Virus record (IMG/VR): IMGVR_UViG_3300021962_000132
Location: 1 to 55,485 of that record
DNA length: 55,485 bases
From: a virus
Reading direction: 5' to 3' (one strand)
The translations under genes and the position numbers were made by a program. This document shows, in pieces, positions 13,760 to 21,640 of this stretch. The notes under the pieces were generated by a model. The model was not told the origin of the DNA. It made no database searches and saw only the letters and a list, made by a program, of their open reading frames with translations. The first letter of the stretch is position 1. Each line of letters begins with the position of its first letter.

Positions 13760-14770
13760 TTATTCAGAAAGTTTAATATTGTGCGCTTTCTTTAGGGTAT
13801 CACTCACATACTGGGTGCTACCCTTTTTATATGGCATAATATCTTCTAAGTCATTAAACATTACGTTCAGATAACTTGGTTTTAGTATAAAGATATTTCT
13901 TTTTCTATTTTCAATTTCAGATTCATATTCAAAATTTGTAACTGATCTTAAAATTGATGATGAAGGTAATAATGAGTAATAGTTTAGTCCTGCATCATAA
14001 AATTCGTAGTAGTATGAATTTCCTCCAGTTCCCACTTGAAAAATAACTTCCTCGCTGCCATTTGTACTTAAAGTTGGTGTTGCGGAAATTGGTGTTCTTG
14101 GTAATTCATATGTAAATGAAACTGCAATGTCATCGAATGGAACATACGCGGAGGTAACTTCAAATCTACCATTGAATATTCTTTCTGAAATATTGTTGAT
14201 ATTAACTTCAGAACCAACGTTTAATCCTTTTATGCCGTTGTTTAATGTTATGGTTACTGTTTTTGATGGTGTTCTGCCATCTCCAGAAAATATTTGAGTA
14301 ATTTTTGAGTTATTCACTTCAATAAAATTACCGCTAGTCTTCCATGTATTTGGCATTTTTAATCCAGCAGGTAAGACAACAGCACCTCTAGAATCTGTAG
14401 TTCCTATAGTTTCATAGTGATGAACACCAGAGTATAAGTTTTCATATGATCCATATTTGTTTAGGAGAACTTCATCAAATACTGATAGTGGCAAAGGCCA
14501 TTCTGTTTGAACACTGAGAATATTATTGGACAACAATACCACCCAATCTAGAGTTTCATCTCCGTAGACTTTATAAGCAACATTGTCTGGTCTATCACCT
14601 CCTTGGATTTGATATTTTTCAAAGAAAGAAAGATTTCCAAAAATGTCTTCTCTAAGTTTCCCTCTCTTGAATAAATTTTTTACAGGAACACTGTCTGTAA
14701 TTGAACTATATTGAGTAGTTCTATCTACATATTCGAAGTTTGGTACTTGTCTGAAATATGGTTTTGCCAT
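13760..14770 (-). CDS. gp53: gp53 baseplate wedge protein
   Basis: A 336-residue protein whose N-terminal third has the gp53 core: IFGNLSFFEKYQIQGGDRPDNVAYKVYGDETLDWVVLLSNNI (about residues 43-84). T4 gp53 (196 aa) clamps the baseplate wedges to the hub. The extra middle and C-terminal region here (about 120-310) is a phage-specific insertion, with beta-rich VTITLNNGIKGLNVGS and VIFQVGTGGNSYYYEFYDAG segments. Its stop abuts the gp32 stop with no spacer. Confidence 0.85.
   Translation of the reverse strand: MAKPYFRQVPNFEYVDRTTQYSSITDSVPVKNLFKRGKLREDIFGNLSFFEKYQIQGGDRPDNVAYKVYGDETLDWVVLLSNNILSVQTEWPLPLSVFDEVLLNKYGSYENLYSGVHHYETIGTTDSRGAVVLPAGLKMPNTWKTSGNFIEVNNSKITQIFSGDGRTPSKTVTITLNNGIKGLNVGSEVNINNISERIFNGRFEVTSAYVPFDDIAVSFTYELPRTPISATPTLSTNGSEEVIFQVGTGGNSYYYEFYDAGLNYYSLLPSSSILRSVTNFEYESEIENRKRNIFILKPSYLNVMFNDLEDIMPYKKGSTQYVSDTLKKAHNIKLSE
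13794..13828 (+). terminator. gp32 terminator inside gp53 coding sequence
   Basis: On the plus strand AGGGTA (13794-13799), CACTC (13801-13805), a seven-base loop, GGGTG (13813-13817) and TACCCT (13819-13824) form an 11-bp stem with one internal mismatch, followed by TTTTT. It ends the gp32 message within the 3' end of the opposing gene. Confidence 0.8.
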
Positions 14771-14773
14771 TTT

Positions 14774-16024
14774 TTAGTAACCTATTGGGTGATCTGTGTA
14801 GTCTGTACTGTATATTGGTTCTAGTTCTTGGAATGATAATGTCATTGTATATGCAACCATAGTTCCATCATCATAAGTCATGTAGGTTCCCAGTGGCGTA
14901 TAGTCAACCGCACAGTTTAGAAGAGCACATTCTTTAATTTGATTTATGCCAGTGTGGGTTGTTTCTCCTCCTTTAAGTTTATATTCGATGAAAAAAGTTT
15001 TTGGAGCCTTAAGGAAGATATTATCATCTGTTTTTCTTGGTGCCATATTTTCCTTGAAAAACTTGATAATTTTTTTGATGTTATTCGCTTCTCTCTTTTC
15101 TCTTGCTGACATTTTAAATGTAAAGTCAAAAGGTCTTAGTTGTGGACCAGTAAAGAGAAGTTCTAAGTTTGGGTTCAATACTGAACCAAATCTTCCAAGT
15201 AGGTTTTGAATACCTACTGCTTCTCCTGCAAGGGCAACTCTTACTTCGTCTCCATACTTAACGACATTTGCCAGTGCCTTATTGCCACTCTGCTCAAAAG
15301 CTGTACCTAAATCTTTGGTTGTTTGTGCTTTCATAGCATTGAGAGACAAGTTCACAAGTTCTCTGTCAACTACATTTAAACTTGCACCTTGCCAATCAAC
15401 TGAGTTTGAATCTGTAATAGAGGCTTGAATTGGTAAAAATACATGTGGACCAGATCTAGTCTTTGTTCTGTTTGGAGAACTGAGACCAGATGATAAATTT
15501 CCACTTGCTTGATATTCAACTGCAGTAAATTTAATTCTATCTTGATCTGTCCCTCTCATTCCAAGTGGGTAAATTAATACGCCATCATCTTGTGGTTTTT
15601 GTTGTTGTATTTGTTGAGTTGGATTACTTCCACTCTGCTGGTCTGGAGTTCCAGCAGTACTAGCAGTATTTCCACTTCCACCACCAATCTGACTTAACGT
15701 TGATTGTTGTATTGGAGTGCCGATAGGTTCAAAGAAAGTTTTTTCAGTTGATCTTACTTGATCTCTTCTAACTTGATTTAAAGTTGAGTTTGGATTTGCA
15801 AGAAGTTTTTGTTCTTCTGCGGAAGCGTTGACTGTGTTTATTGATCTAGCAACAGGACCACCACCAGCTGGAGTTGCGTAACCCGCAATAGGTACATCGT
15901 TTTTTCCTTGAGAATCTGTTCGAAATAAAGTAGTACTAAAAGTACCATCTCCTTGATCGGTTACTTGTGTTCTATAAAAATTGTTACCTACTTTATTGAC
16001 ACCGCTTACTGCAATTTTTGCCAT
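14774..16024 (-). CDS. gp48: gp48-like baseplate tail tube cap
   Basis: A 416-residue protein. The N-terminal half is low-complexity Gly/Gln/Ser-rich with RDQVRSTEKTFFEPIGTPIQQSTL; the C-terminal half (residues 250-416) carries the tube-like fold (LLFTGPQLRPFDFTFKMSAREKREANNIKKIIKFFKENMAP, and YMTYDDGTMVAYTMTLSFQELEPIYSTDY). This resembles gp48, which starts the tail tube on the baseplate. It lies next to gp53 and close to gp54, as expected. A late element is 17 bases upstream. Confidence 0.72.
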   Translation of the reverse strand: MAKIAVSGVNKVGNNFYRTQVTDQGDGTFSTTLFRTDSQGKNDVPIAGYATPAGGGPVARSINTVNASAEEQKLLANPNSTLNQVRRDQVRSTEKTFFEPIGTPIQQSTLSQIGGGSGNTASTAGTPDQQSGSNPTQQIQQQKPQDDGVLIYPLGMRGTDQDRIKFTAVEYQASGNLSSGLSSPNRTKTRSGPHVFLPIQASITDSNSVDWQGASLNVVDRELVNLSLNAMKAQTTKDLGTAFEQSGNKALANVVKYGDEVRVALAGEAVGIQNLLGRFGSVLNPNLELLFTGPQLRPFDFTFKMSAREKREANNIKKIIKFFKENMAPRKTDDNIFLKAPKTFFIEYKLKGGETTHTGINQIKECALLNCAVDYTPLGTYMTYDDGTMVAYTMTLSFQELEPIYSTDYTDHPIGY

Positions 16025-16039
16025 TAGACACAGCGTTTT

Positions 16040-16438
16040 TTATTTATTTAGACGGAATTTTGCATAAGGTATAGAAAGCATTTCATCAAGTTCTTCATAT
16101 TTAACAGTATATAATTTTCCCGCAACTTCTTCCCAAGTATAATTTCTATATTTTTCCCAATGAAAATTGATTCCTCTGAATCCCCAATTTTTAAGATCTA
16201 CGCAAGCAATTAAAGGATGTTGATCGTATTCAATATCTGGAGTTTTTGGATTATATACAAATGTATAAAATTTTCCTATTTCTGGATATAATGCATCTTC
16301 TTTTAATACTTCCATAATAATTAGCATTAAATCTTCTGGGTCGTTAGTTCCTGCATCAATAATTTTTTTTCTAAGTTCTCTCATTCTTGGTGGAACGTTA
16401 GAATACTGATTAGAATACTGACCAAAACCCTCTGCCAT
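16040..16438 (-). CDS. Conserved hypothetical protein in baseplate operon, 132 aa
   Basis: A 132-residue alpha/beta protein. The conserved-looking core is GKFYTFVYNPKTPDIEYDQHPLIACVDLKNWGFRGINFHWEKYRNYTWEEV (about residues 55-104). It is coupled to gp4 (one-base overlap) and followed by gp48. I recall this type of protein next to gp4 in related phages but cannot assign a function; a role in head or tail completion is an inference from position. Confidence 0.7.
   Translation of the reverse strand: MAEGFGQYSNQYSNVPPRMRELRKKIIDAGTNDPEDLMLIIMEVLKEDALYPEIGKFYTFVYNPKTPDIEYDQHPLIACVDLKNWGFRGINFHWEKYRNYTWEEVAGKLYTVKYEELDEMLSIPYAKFRLNK
16041..16048 (-). promoter_or_regulatory. Late promoter element before gp48
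   Basis: On the minus strand AATAAATA lies 17 bases upstream of the gp48 start and overlaps the stop of the upstream gene. Confidence 0.5.
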
Positions 16439-16890
16439 TATTTGATACCTAATTCGTTTTCTGTAATTATGAGGAACTTAATCATTCTGTCTTCGCACCA
16501 TTCTCGAATAGAATTCCATTTAGATTGATTAACAGCATATGTATTTACTTCATTAATATATGTTTTTGTTTTCTTATTTCCTTGAACTGGTGGTATAGTT
16601 TGTTTTCTTGGTTTTATTTCTATAACATATTTCTGTGTTTTTCCGTTACTTTCTAATACTTCAATAATAAAATCTGGAAAGTATCTACATACTCGTTGTT
16701 TTACTGGATTATAATATGGAATACAAAATTCTTCTGAACCATATTTCAAAATATTAGAAGACCTATCACACCATTGCATAAATTTAAGTTCCCATCCACT
16801 ACGATATACTATGTTTTGAGGATCTCCAATATATTTTTCTGGATTTCTTGGATGGAAATACCCTTGATGATACTTTGGTTCACGACGCAT
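16438..16890 (-). CDS. gp4: gp4 head completion protein
   Basis: A 150-residue protein with PD-(D/E)XK nuclease-like features: YRSGWELKFMQWCDRS (E34), YFPDFIIEV (D73) and YVIEIKP (E91-x-K93). This is the T4 gp4 (head completion, sometimes called gp50.65) family, which is added to filled heads before tail joining. Length equals that of T4 gp4. Whether it cuts DNA is not known. It overlaps the upstream NUMOD gene by 11 bases. Confidence 0.85.
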   Translation of the reverse strand: MRREPKYHQGYFHPRNPEKYIGDPQNIVYRSGWELKFMQWCDRSSNILKYGSEEFCIPYYNPVKQRVCRYFPDFIIEVLESNGKTQKYVIEIKPRKQTIPPVQGNKKTKTYINEVNTYAVNQSKWNSIREWCEDRMIKFLIITENELGIK

Positions 16891-17239
16891 TTTTCCAACC
16901 TTTATGCGATTTTCTCTTTCTAGATAAAAGTTCTGATAGGTGACCCGTACTTAAATTTAATTCTTTTGCTGCTTTAGTAATACAATCAAATTCAAAAATT
17001 TTTCCATCTTTTATAATTTTTCCACCCTTATGTAAATGTGGTTTACTTTTTTGTGCAGATAAACTCATTTTCTTTTTAGTTTTTTCTGAATGTTTTTTTC
17101 CTAACATTCCAGGAAAATGATATCCGCTTTGAGTGTATTCAAAAGTTTCTTCATATGTTGTAGCACCATCTACATTAAAAAGTTCGCATAATTTTGTTGT
17201 ATCAAATTTATACATATATGTTTTAATACTTTCTGCCAT
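16880..17239 (-). CDS. NUMOD-only protein, homing endonuclease relic
   Basis: A 119-residue protein. Residues 44-62 are a NUMOD3-type repeat (GMLGKKHSEKTKKKMS) and residues 79-117 an IENR1/NUMOD1-type helix-turn-helix (FDCITKAAKELNLSTGHLSELLSRKRKSHKGWKN). Both are DNA-binding modules of homing endonucleases, usually behind a GIY-YIG or HNH domain, and no nuclease domain is present here. It starts the minus-strand operon after a late element. It may be a decayed endonuclease or a DNA-binding regulator. Confidence 0.75.
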   Translation of the reverse strand: MAESIKTYMYKFDTTKLCELFNVDGATTYEETFEYTQSGYHFPGMLGKKHSEKTKKKMSLSAQKSKPHLHKGGKIIKDGKIFEFDCITKAAKELNLSTGHLSELLSRKRKSHKGWKNAS

Positions 17240-17269
17240 TTTCCAGCATACATAATATAATAGTAAAAG

Positions 17270-17277
17270 TATTTATA
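17270..17277 (-). promoter_or_regulatory. Late promoter for the minus-strand operon
   Basis: TATAAATA on the minus strand, 30 bases upstream of the NUMOD gene start. It lies in the 39-base gap between divergent genes, against the gp54 start codon. Confidence 0.6.
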
Positions 17278-17278
17278 A

Positions 17279-18208
17279 ATGCCTGGAAGAGAGGACTTAA
17301 TCCAAAGAAATATAACCAGAGCAGCAGCACAAGGACAACCTCCTGTGCCCGGAGTTCCACTACCTTCGAATAATTTTACTTCAGGATCAGGAAGTAGTCC
17401 GGGAAATGCCAATCCATCTATGAATTCAACGGCAGAGGTTCCTTCTGGACCAAAACCACAAAGAGTTCCTAATTATGAAATAAAATCAAAGTTATTAAGA
17501 CCTGCATTAACTTCACATTTTCAATGCATTTTTAATCCACCCAATGTAGATACCATAAGAAGATACTATCTGGAAGGTGGAAAAATAATTACTTTATTGT
17601 GCAGTGAAGCCTCTTTACCAGGTTCATCCGTTCTTACTAATGAAATCAATGATGATTATACTGGCGTAACCGAGAGAATAGGTTATCGTAAACAGTATGA
17701 TGATAGAGCAGACTTTACTTTTTATGTTGATCAAGGAACTCAGAATGGTGGTTATAATGTAATTAGATTGTTTGAAGAATGGATAAGATATGCTATGGGT
17801 GAAAAGGAGACAACTGGTGCAAATTATAGTTATAGAGTGAGATTTCCAGACGAACCTGGAAGTGGATATAGGACTGATATGTTCATTCAAAAATTTGAAA
17901 AAGATTTTGGTGGAAATTATTTGGAGTATGTTTTCGTAAAGGCATATCCAATTAGTATTGCATCTATGCCAGTTTCTTACGATTCTTCTCAATTACTAAA
18001 ATGTACAGTTTCTTTTACTTACAATCGTTATGTTCTTAGATTACGTCAGAATGTGCAAGAAAAAGAACCACAACCATCAACACCACCAGGAGTTCCAAAA
18101 AAACCAGAATATTATGGACCTGGATTGCCTGGAGAACAAGCAAACGAACTTCGAAGAGGTCTCCTTGAAGACTTTATTGTAAGACAGCAAAATAATCCTC
18201 TTTTTTAA
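17279..18208 (+). CDS. gp54: gp54-like baseplate tail tube initiator
   Basis: A 309-residue protein with a Pro/Ser/Gly-rich N-terminus (to about 60), a tube-type beta fold (residues 70-240: SHFQCIFNPP, LCSEASLPGSSVLTNEINDDYTGVTERIGYRKQYDDRADFTFYVD, MPVSYDSSQLLKCTVSFTYNRYVLR) and a Pro-rich tail. Tail tube initiator gp54 of T4 is 320 residues and has this fold. A paralogous tail tube protein (gp19) is an alternative, but its length and place beside gp48 favour gp54. Confidence 0.7.
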   Translation: MPGREDLIQRNITRAAAQGQPPVPGVPLPSNNFTSGSGSSPGNANPSMNSTAEVPSGPKPQRVPNYEIKSKLLRPALTSHFQCIFNPPNVDTIRRYYLEGGKIITLLCSEASLPGSSVLTNEINDDYTGVTERIGYRKQYDDRADFTFYVDQGTQNGGYNVIRLFEEWIRYAMGEKETTGANYSYRVRFPDEPGSGYRTDMFIQKFEKDFGGNYLEYVFVKAYPISIASMPVSYDSSQLLKCTVSFTYNRYVLRLRQNVQEKEPQPSTPPGVPKKPEYYGPGLPGEQANELRRGLLEDFIVRQQNNPLF

Positions 18209-18222
18209 TATCTAATAAAAAC

Positions 18223-18230
18223 AATAAATA
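18223..18230 (+). promoter_or_regulatory. Late promoter element before gp26
   Basis: AATAAATA, 27 bases upstream of the gp26 start. It would drive the whole hub operon. Confidence 0.55.
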
Positions 18231-18257
18231 ATCACACTGAAACTTCTATAGGACATT

Positions 18258-18977
18258 ATGCCTTTACCTAAGATCTCTACGCCAACTTATGAACTTGAGT
18301 TGCCATCTACAGGACAATTAATTAAGTATAGACCTTTTCTAGTAAGAGAAGAAAAACTTTTAGTTCTTGCTCTAGAATCTGAAGATACCAAACAGATTAC
18401 CACAGCAATTAAAACTGTTATTAAAAATTGTATAGAAACAAAAAATGTTAAGGTAGAATTGTTACCTACATTTGATATTGAATTTATCTTTTTAAATATT
18501 AGAGGTAAGTCAGTCGGTGAAGAAATTGAGGTAAATATTATCTGCCCAGATGATGGTGAAACGACAGTACCTATTAAAATAAATGTAGATGATATTCGGG
18601 TTCAAAAAAATCCTGAGCATAGTAAGAGAATTAAAGTCGATAACTCTATCATGATGGAAATGCGGTATCCATCTCTGGATCAATTTATTAAGAGTAACTT
18701 CGATTTCTCTGCAGATAATACAATGGATCAATCTTTTGAATTAATCTCTTCATGTATTGACAAAATTTTTACAGAAGAAGAAGTATGGTCTGCCTCTGAT
18801 GTAACCAAAAAAGAACTTATGGAATTCCTAGATCAAATGAATTCTAGTCAATTTAAAGAGATTGAGAAGTTCTTTGAAACAATGCCTAAACTTTCGCATA
18901 CAATTAAGGTCACAAATCCAAATACTGAAATTGAAAGTGAAGTAGTTCTAGAAGGGTTATCAAGTTTTTTCGCATAG
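18258..18977 (+). CDS. gp26: gp26 baseplate hub assembly protein
   Basis: A 239-residue protein (T4 gp26 is 208). The N-terminus MPLPKISTPTYELELPSTGQLIKYRPFLVREEKLLVLALES is a strong gp26 signature. The middle has a beta-strand segment and a CPDDGE turn, and the end is helical. In T4, gp26 is needed for hub assembly. Its last codons contain the slippery sequence T-TTT-TTC, and the -1 frame leads straight into the gp51-like gene. It sits just before the two tape-measure-like genes, the usual place of tail assembly chaperones. Confidence 0.85.
   Translation: MPLPKISTPTYELELPSTGQLIKYRPFLVREEKLLVLALESEDTKQITTAIKTVIKNCIETKNVKVELLPTFDIEFIFLNIRGKSVGEEIEVNIICPDDGETTVPIKINVDDIRVQKNPEHSKRIKVDNSIMMEMRYPSLDQFIKSNFDFSADNTMDQSFELISSCIDKIFTEEEVWSASDVTKKELMEFLDQMNSSQFKEIEKFFETMPKLSHTIKVTNPNTEIESEVVLEGLSSFFA
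18965..18971 (+). other. Candidate -1 ribosomal frameshift site
   Basis: T TTT TTC is in the gp26 reading frame four bases before the stop codon at 18975. A -1 slip leads to CGC ATA GGT ATG, i.e. in frame with the gene at 18980. A small stem GTCC/GGAC starts about 10 bases downstream. Confidence 0.45.
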
Positions 18978-18979
18978 GT

Positions 18980-19150
18980 ATGTCCCATATGGACTTGGAA
19001 AATTATTTCAAACTAAATTTTTCCTTAATACAGTACCATAAATATTCATTAACAGAGATTGAAAACTTGATACCTTGGGAAAGGGATGTATACGTTGGAT
19101 TGTTAAAAAATCATCTGGAAGAAGAAGAACTTAAGCAACAACAACGATAA
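18980..19150 (+). CDS. gp51: gp51-like hub assembly protein, 56 aa
   Basis: A 56-residue ORF between gp26 and the first tape-measure-like gene. MDLENYFKLNFSLIQYHKYSLTEIENLIPWERDVYVGLLKNHLEEEEL is typical of small tail chaperone peptides encoded here in T4-like phages; gp51 of T4 is much longer. There is no clear ribosome site (AGGT only), so it may be made by coupling or as a -1 frameshift extension of gp26. The assignment to gp51 is by position and general resemblance. Confidence 0.65.
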   Translation: MSHMDLENYFKLNFSLIQYHKYSLTEIENLIPWERDVYVGLLKNHLEEEELKQQQR

Positions 19151-21640
19151 ATGAACTCAGTATCCGAAAAAATAGATGAAAGAATTCTGAGGTTACTGGG
19201 ACTTCAATATACGTTTGACCTTGATTATGATACCTACTTAACTCTCATTAGGGAGGCAATGGTTTCTGGCGCAGGCAAATTACCACAAGAGGAACTTGCT
19301 CTCCTTGCAAATGAAAGAAAGAGAGTAAGAGGAAAGAAGGGTAGATTTAAACCAAAGAAGCAAAAAATAACTGCAGGAAAATTTGCAACTACTAAGTTTC
19401 TAAAACCAACTGTTCAACCAGTATCTACCCCACTCCTGTCTGGATCAGTTGAACCACAAACTCAGTTAGTTAATTTATCGCCACTCCAAGGTCCTATTGA
19501 ATCTATAAAGAAAACATTATCATCTTTCTTTGATTTTAGAAAAGATGCTGGTGAACAGGAGAGAAGAGACTACGAATTTCAAAAAAGATCTAAAAGAGAG
19601 GAGGGTCTTGAGGGCATAAAGAAGGGGATGGGTGCAGTCTCCGATGCCGTACAGAAATTTATTTCTCCTTTTCAGGGTATTATTGATAGAATTTGGAGAT
19701 TTATTTACTTTACTTTATTGGGTAGAGCATTTACTCAACTTGTAAATTGGTTTGGTGATTCTAAAAATAAAAAGAAGGTTGAAGTTTTAAAGAGATTTTT
19801 GAAGGATTGGTGGCCCTCTCTTCTTGCAGCGGCAGGATTCTTTTTTACTCCATTTGGAAAATTTGTTAGAGGGATTTTATCAATTGTTGGTGGATTAACT
19901 GGTAGATTAATATCGTTAATACCAAGAATTTCTGGTGCAGTAAAGGGACTTAGTAGAGTTTTACTTAATCCTTGGGTTGCTGTTCCTGCAGCAGCAGTTG
20001 GATTAGCAGCCGCTGCAAATGAAGTTACTGGACAAAGAAAAGCAGCAGGAGTACAAGCAGAGAACAAAGCAAGAGCACAGACTGGAAAGGGTCTAGGTGT
20101 TCAGGGAACTGACACTATGACAGATAAAGTTCCTAGTGTTGGTAACATGGGTGCTACAACACCTTATGGACTCTTACAACAAGCTGCCCGTGGCGGTTCT
20201 GTGATGGATGGGTATTATGGTATTGATCATAGTACTGGACAAAGGATATCTGGATTTGGTCCTGACACACAATTAATCGCTGCACAACCTGGTGAAGTTG
20301 TTATTAATAAGAAAACTGTAGATGCTGTTGGTGCAGATACATTTTTAAGTTTAAATCATTACTATGGCGGTAGTGGTGCAAATCAACCTAAGTTTGGTAG
20401 ATTATTTAATACTGGTGGAATTGTTGGTGGATTATCCCGTGGTGTTACAAAATTAGCAACTCCAATCGAGAGAGCTATTAACTTTGCATTTCCGGTGGGA
20501 GGAAGAAAACCAACAACTAAAGGGCTTCGTGGCGCTCCTCTTAAAAGAATTATGCATGGCACCTCATTTGGAGCACCTGAGTCTATTCGTGCTACAGGAT
20601 TTAGAGAACAAATGGGAATGCTGGGGAAAGGTGTTTACGGTAGCGTAAAAGGTTGGGTTTCTGATACTTATAGAGGTGCTGGTAAATTTAAAGGAATTTT
20701 ACCTGGACAAGGACCAAGATTGGATATGTTAGTTCCTCAAGGAGCAAGAACATTAAGAGGTGCTACAGTTGTTTCTGCCAGACAAGCAAATAGAGGTCTA
20801 AGAATTGCTGAAGGTATTATGAGTGGGAGGTATACTGGTGCTAAGGCAAGGTCATTAATGCCACTATTGACTAGACAGACACCATCTATGGGTCGTGTAT
20901 TAACAACAAGTGCTGCCAGACTTGGTGGTAGATTTGTTGGCGCTCTAAATGCGCCGATAATTGGAGACATGCTTGACCCTGCAGGTACTGCAATGTACGA
21001 TCAACTTAGCGGTCCTTATGCATATTACAATGCACCTGGATATAGAGGACCAAAACCACTAAGAAGGCAAGGTGGTGGAGAGATATCTGGATCAATAACT
21101 CCTGAAGAGGGAATGCGTGGATACCAGATGGCTTTAAAGAAAAAAGAACTTCCTGACTGGATAATAACTGAATTAGGGAGAGAGATATGGGATGCTAAGT
21201 ATGGTCCTGCTGCTAGAGGTGGTGCTGCTTTGAAAAAATACTATGGTGGTGGATTAGTTAAAGAAAATACTGGAATGAATATTCGTGGTGCAACTGCTGA
21301 TAGACAAATGACTGCACTTCAACCTGGTGAATATGTTTTACCTGTTGACACAGTTTCTCGTCTTGGAACTTCTTTGATTGATAAACTTGTAGCATTTACT
21401 GACAGCAATTCAAACCCCGCAAAATTAGGTAAGAAAAATATCAATAGACCAAATATTACTCCACTATCCAATGGTGGAGGGAGTGGAGTGATTACTCTTC
21501 CGCCAATTACACAATCAACCTCTGGAGGATCTGCAGGTTCTCGTGGTGCTGGATCAAGAGTTCCTCCATTTCCTGCGACTTCTCCAACTGCTATTGAAGT
21601 AAGATCTATGAATGCTAGTATCTATGGGATTGTAGGATAA
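19151..21640 (+). CDS. Tape-measure-like tail protein 1 (gp29-like)
   Basis: An 829-residue protein. An N-terminal helical part (1-60) is followed by a Lys-rich linker, a hydrophobic region (about 180-305, several strongly hydrophobic helices: FIYFTLLGRAFTQLVNWF, AAAGFFFTPFGKFVRGILSIVGG) and a long Gly/Ala/Arg-rich tail. Two copies of a PGE module occur (LIAAQPGEVVINKKTVDAVG about 375-395, TALQPGEYVLPVDTVSRLG about 715-735). Hydrophobic helices plus late position after gp26/gp51 suggest a tape measure or hub protein like T4 gp29, but similarity is not direct. It shares this layout with the next gene. Confidence 0.6.
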   Translation: MNSVSEKIDERILRLLGLQYTFDLDYDTYLTLIREAMVSGAGKLPQEELALLANERKRVRGKKGRFKPKKQKITAGKFATTKFLKPTVQPVSTPLLSGSVEPQTQLVNLSPLQGPIESIKKTLSSFFDFRKDAGEQERRDYEFQKRSKREEGLEGIKKGMGAVSDAVQKFISPFQGIIDRIWRFIYFTLLGRAFTQLVNWFGDSKNKKKVEVLKRFLKDWWPSLLAAAGFFFTPFGKFVRGILSIVGGLTGRLISLIPRISGAVKGLSRVLLNPWVAVPAAAVGLAAAANEVTGQRKAAGVQAENKARAQTGKGLGVQGTDTMTDKVPSVGNMGATTPYGLLQQAARGGSVMDGYYGIDHSTGQRISGFGPDTQLIAAQPGEVVINKKTVDAVGADTFLSLNHYYGGSGANQPKFGRLFNTGGIVGGLSRGVTKLATPIERAINFAFPVGGRKPTTKGLRGAPLKRIMHGTSFGAPESIRATGFREQMGMLGKGVYGSVKGWVSDTYRGAGKFKGILPGQGPRLDMLVPQGARTLRGATVVSARQANRGLRIAEGIMSGRYTGAKARSLMPLLTRQTPSMGRVLTTSAARLGGRFVGALNAPIIGDMLDPAGTAMYDQLSGPYAYYNAPGYRGPKPLRRQGGGEISGSITPEEGMRGYQMALKKKELPDWIITELGREIWDAKYGPAARGGAALKKYYGGGLVKENTGMNIRGATADRQMTALQPGEYVLPVDTVSRLGTSLIDKLVAFTDSNSNPAKLGKKNINRPNITPLSNGGGSGVITLPPITQSTSGGSAGSRGAGSRVPPFPATSPTAIEVRSMNASIYGIVG

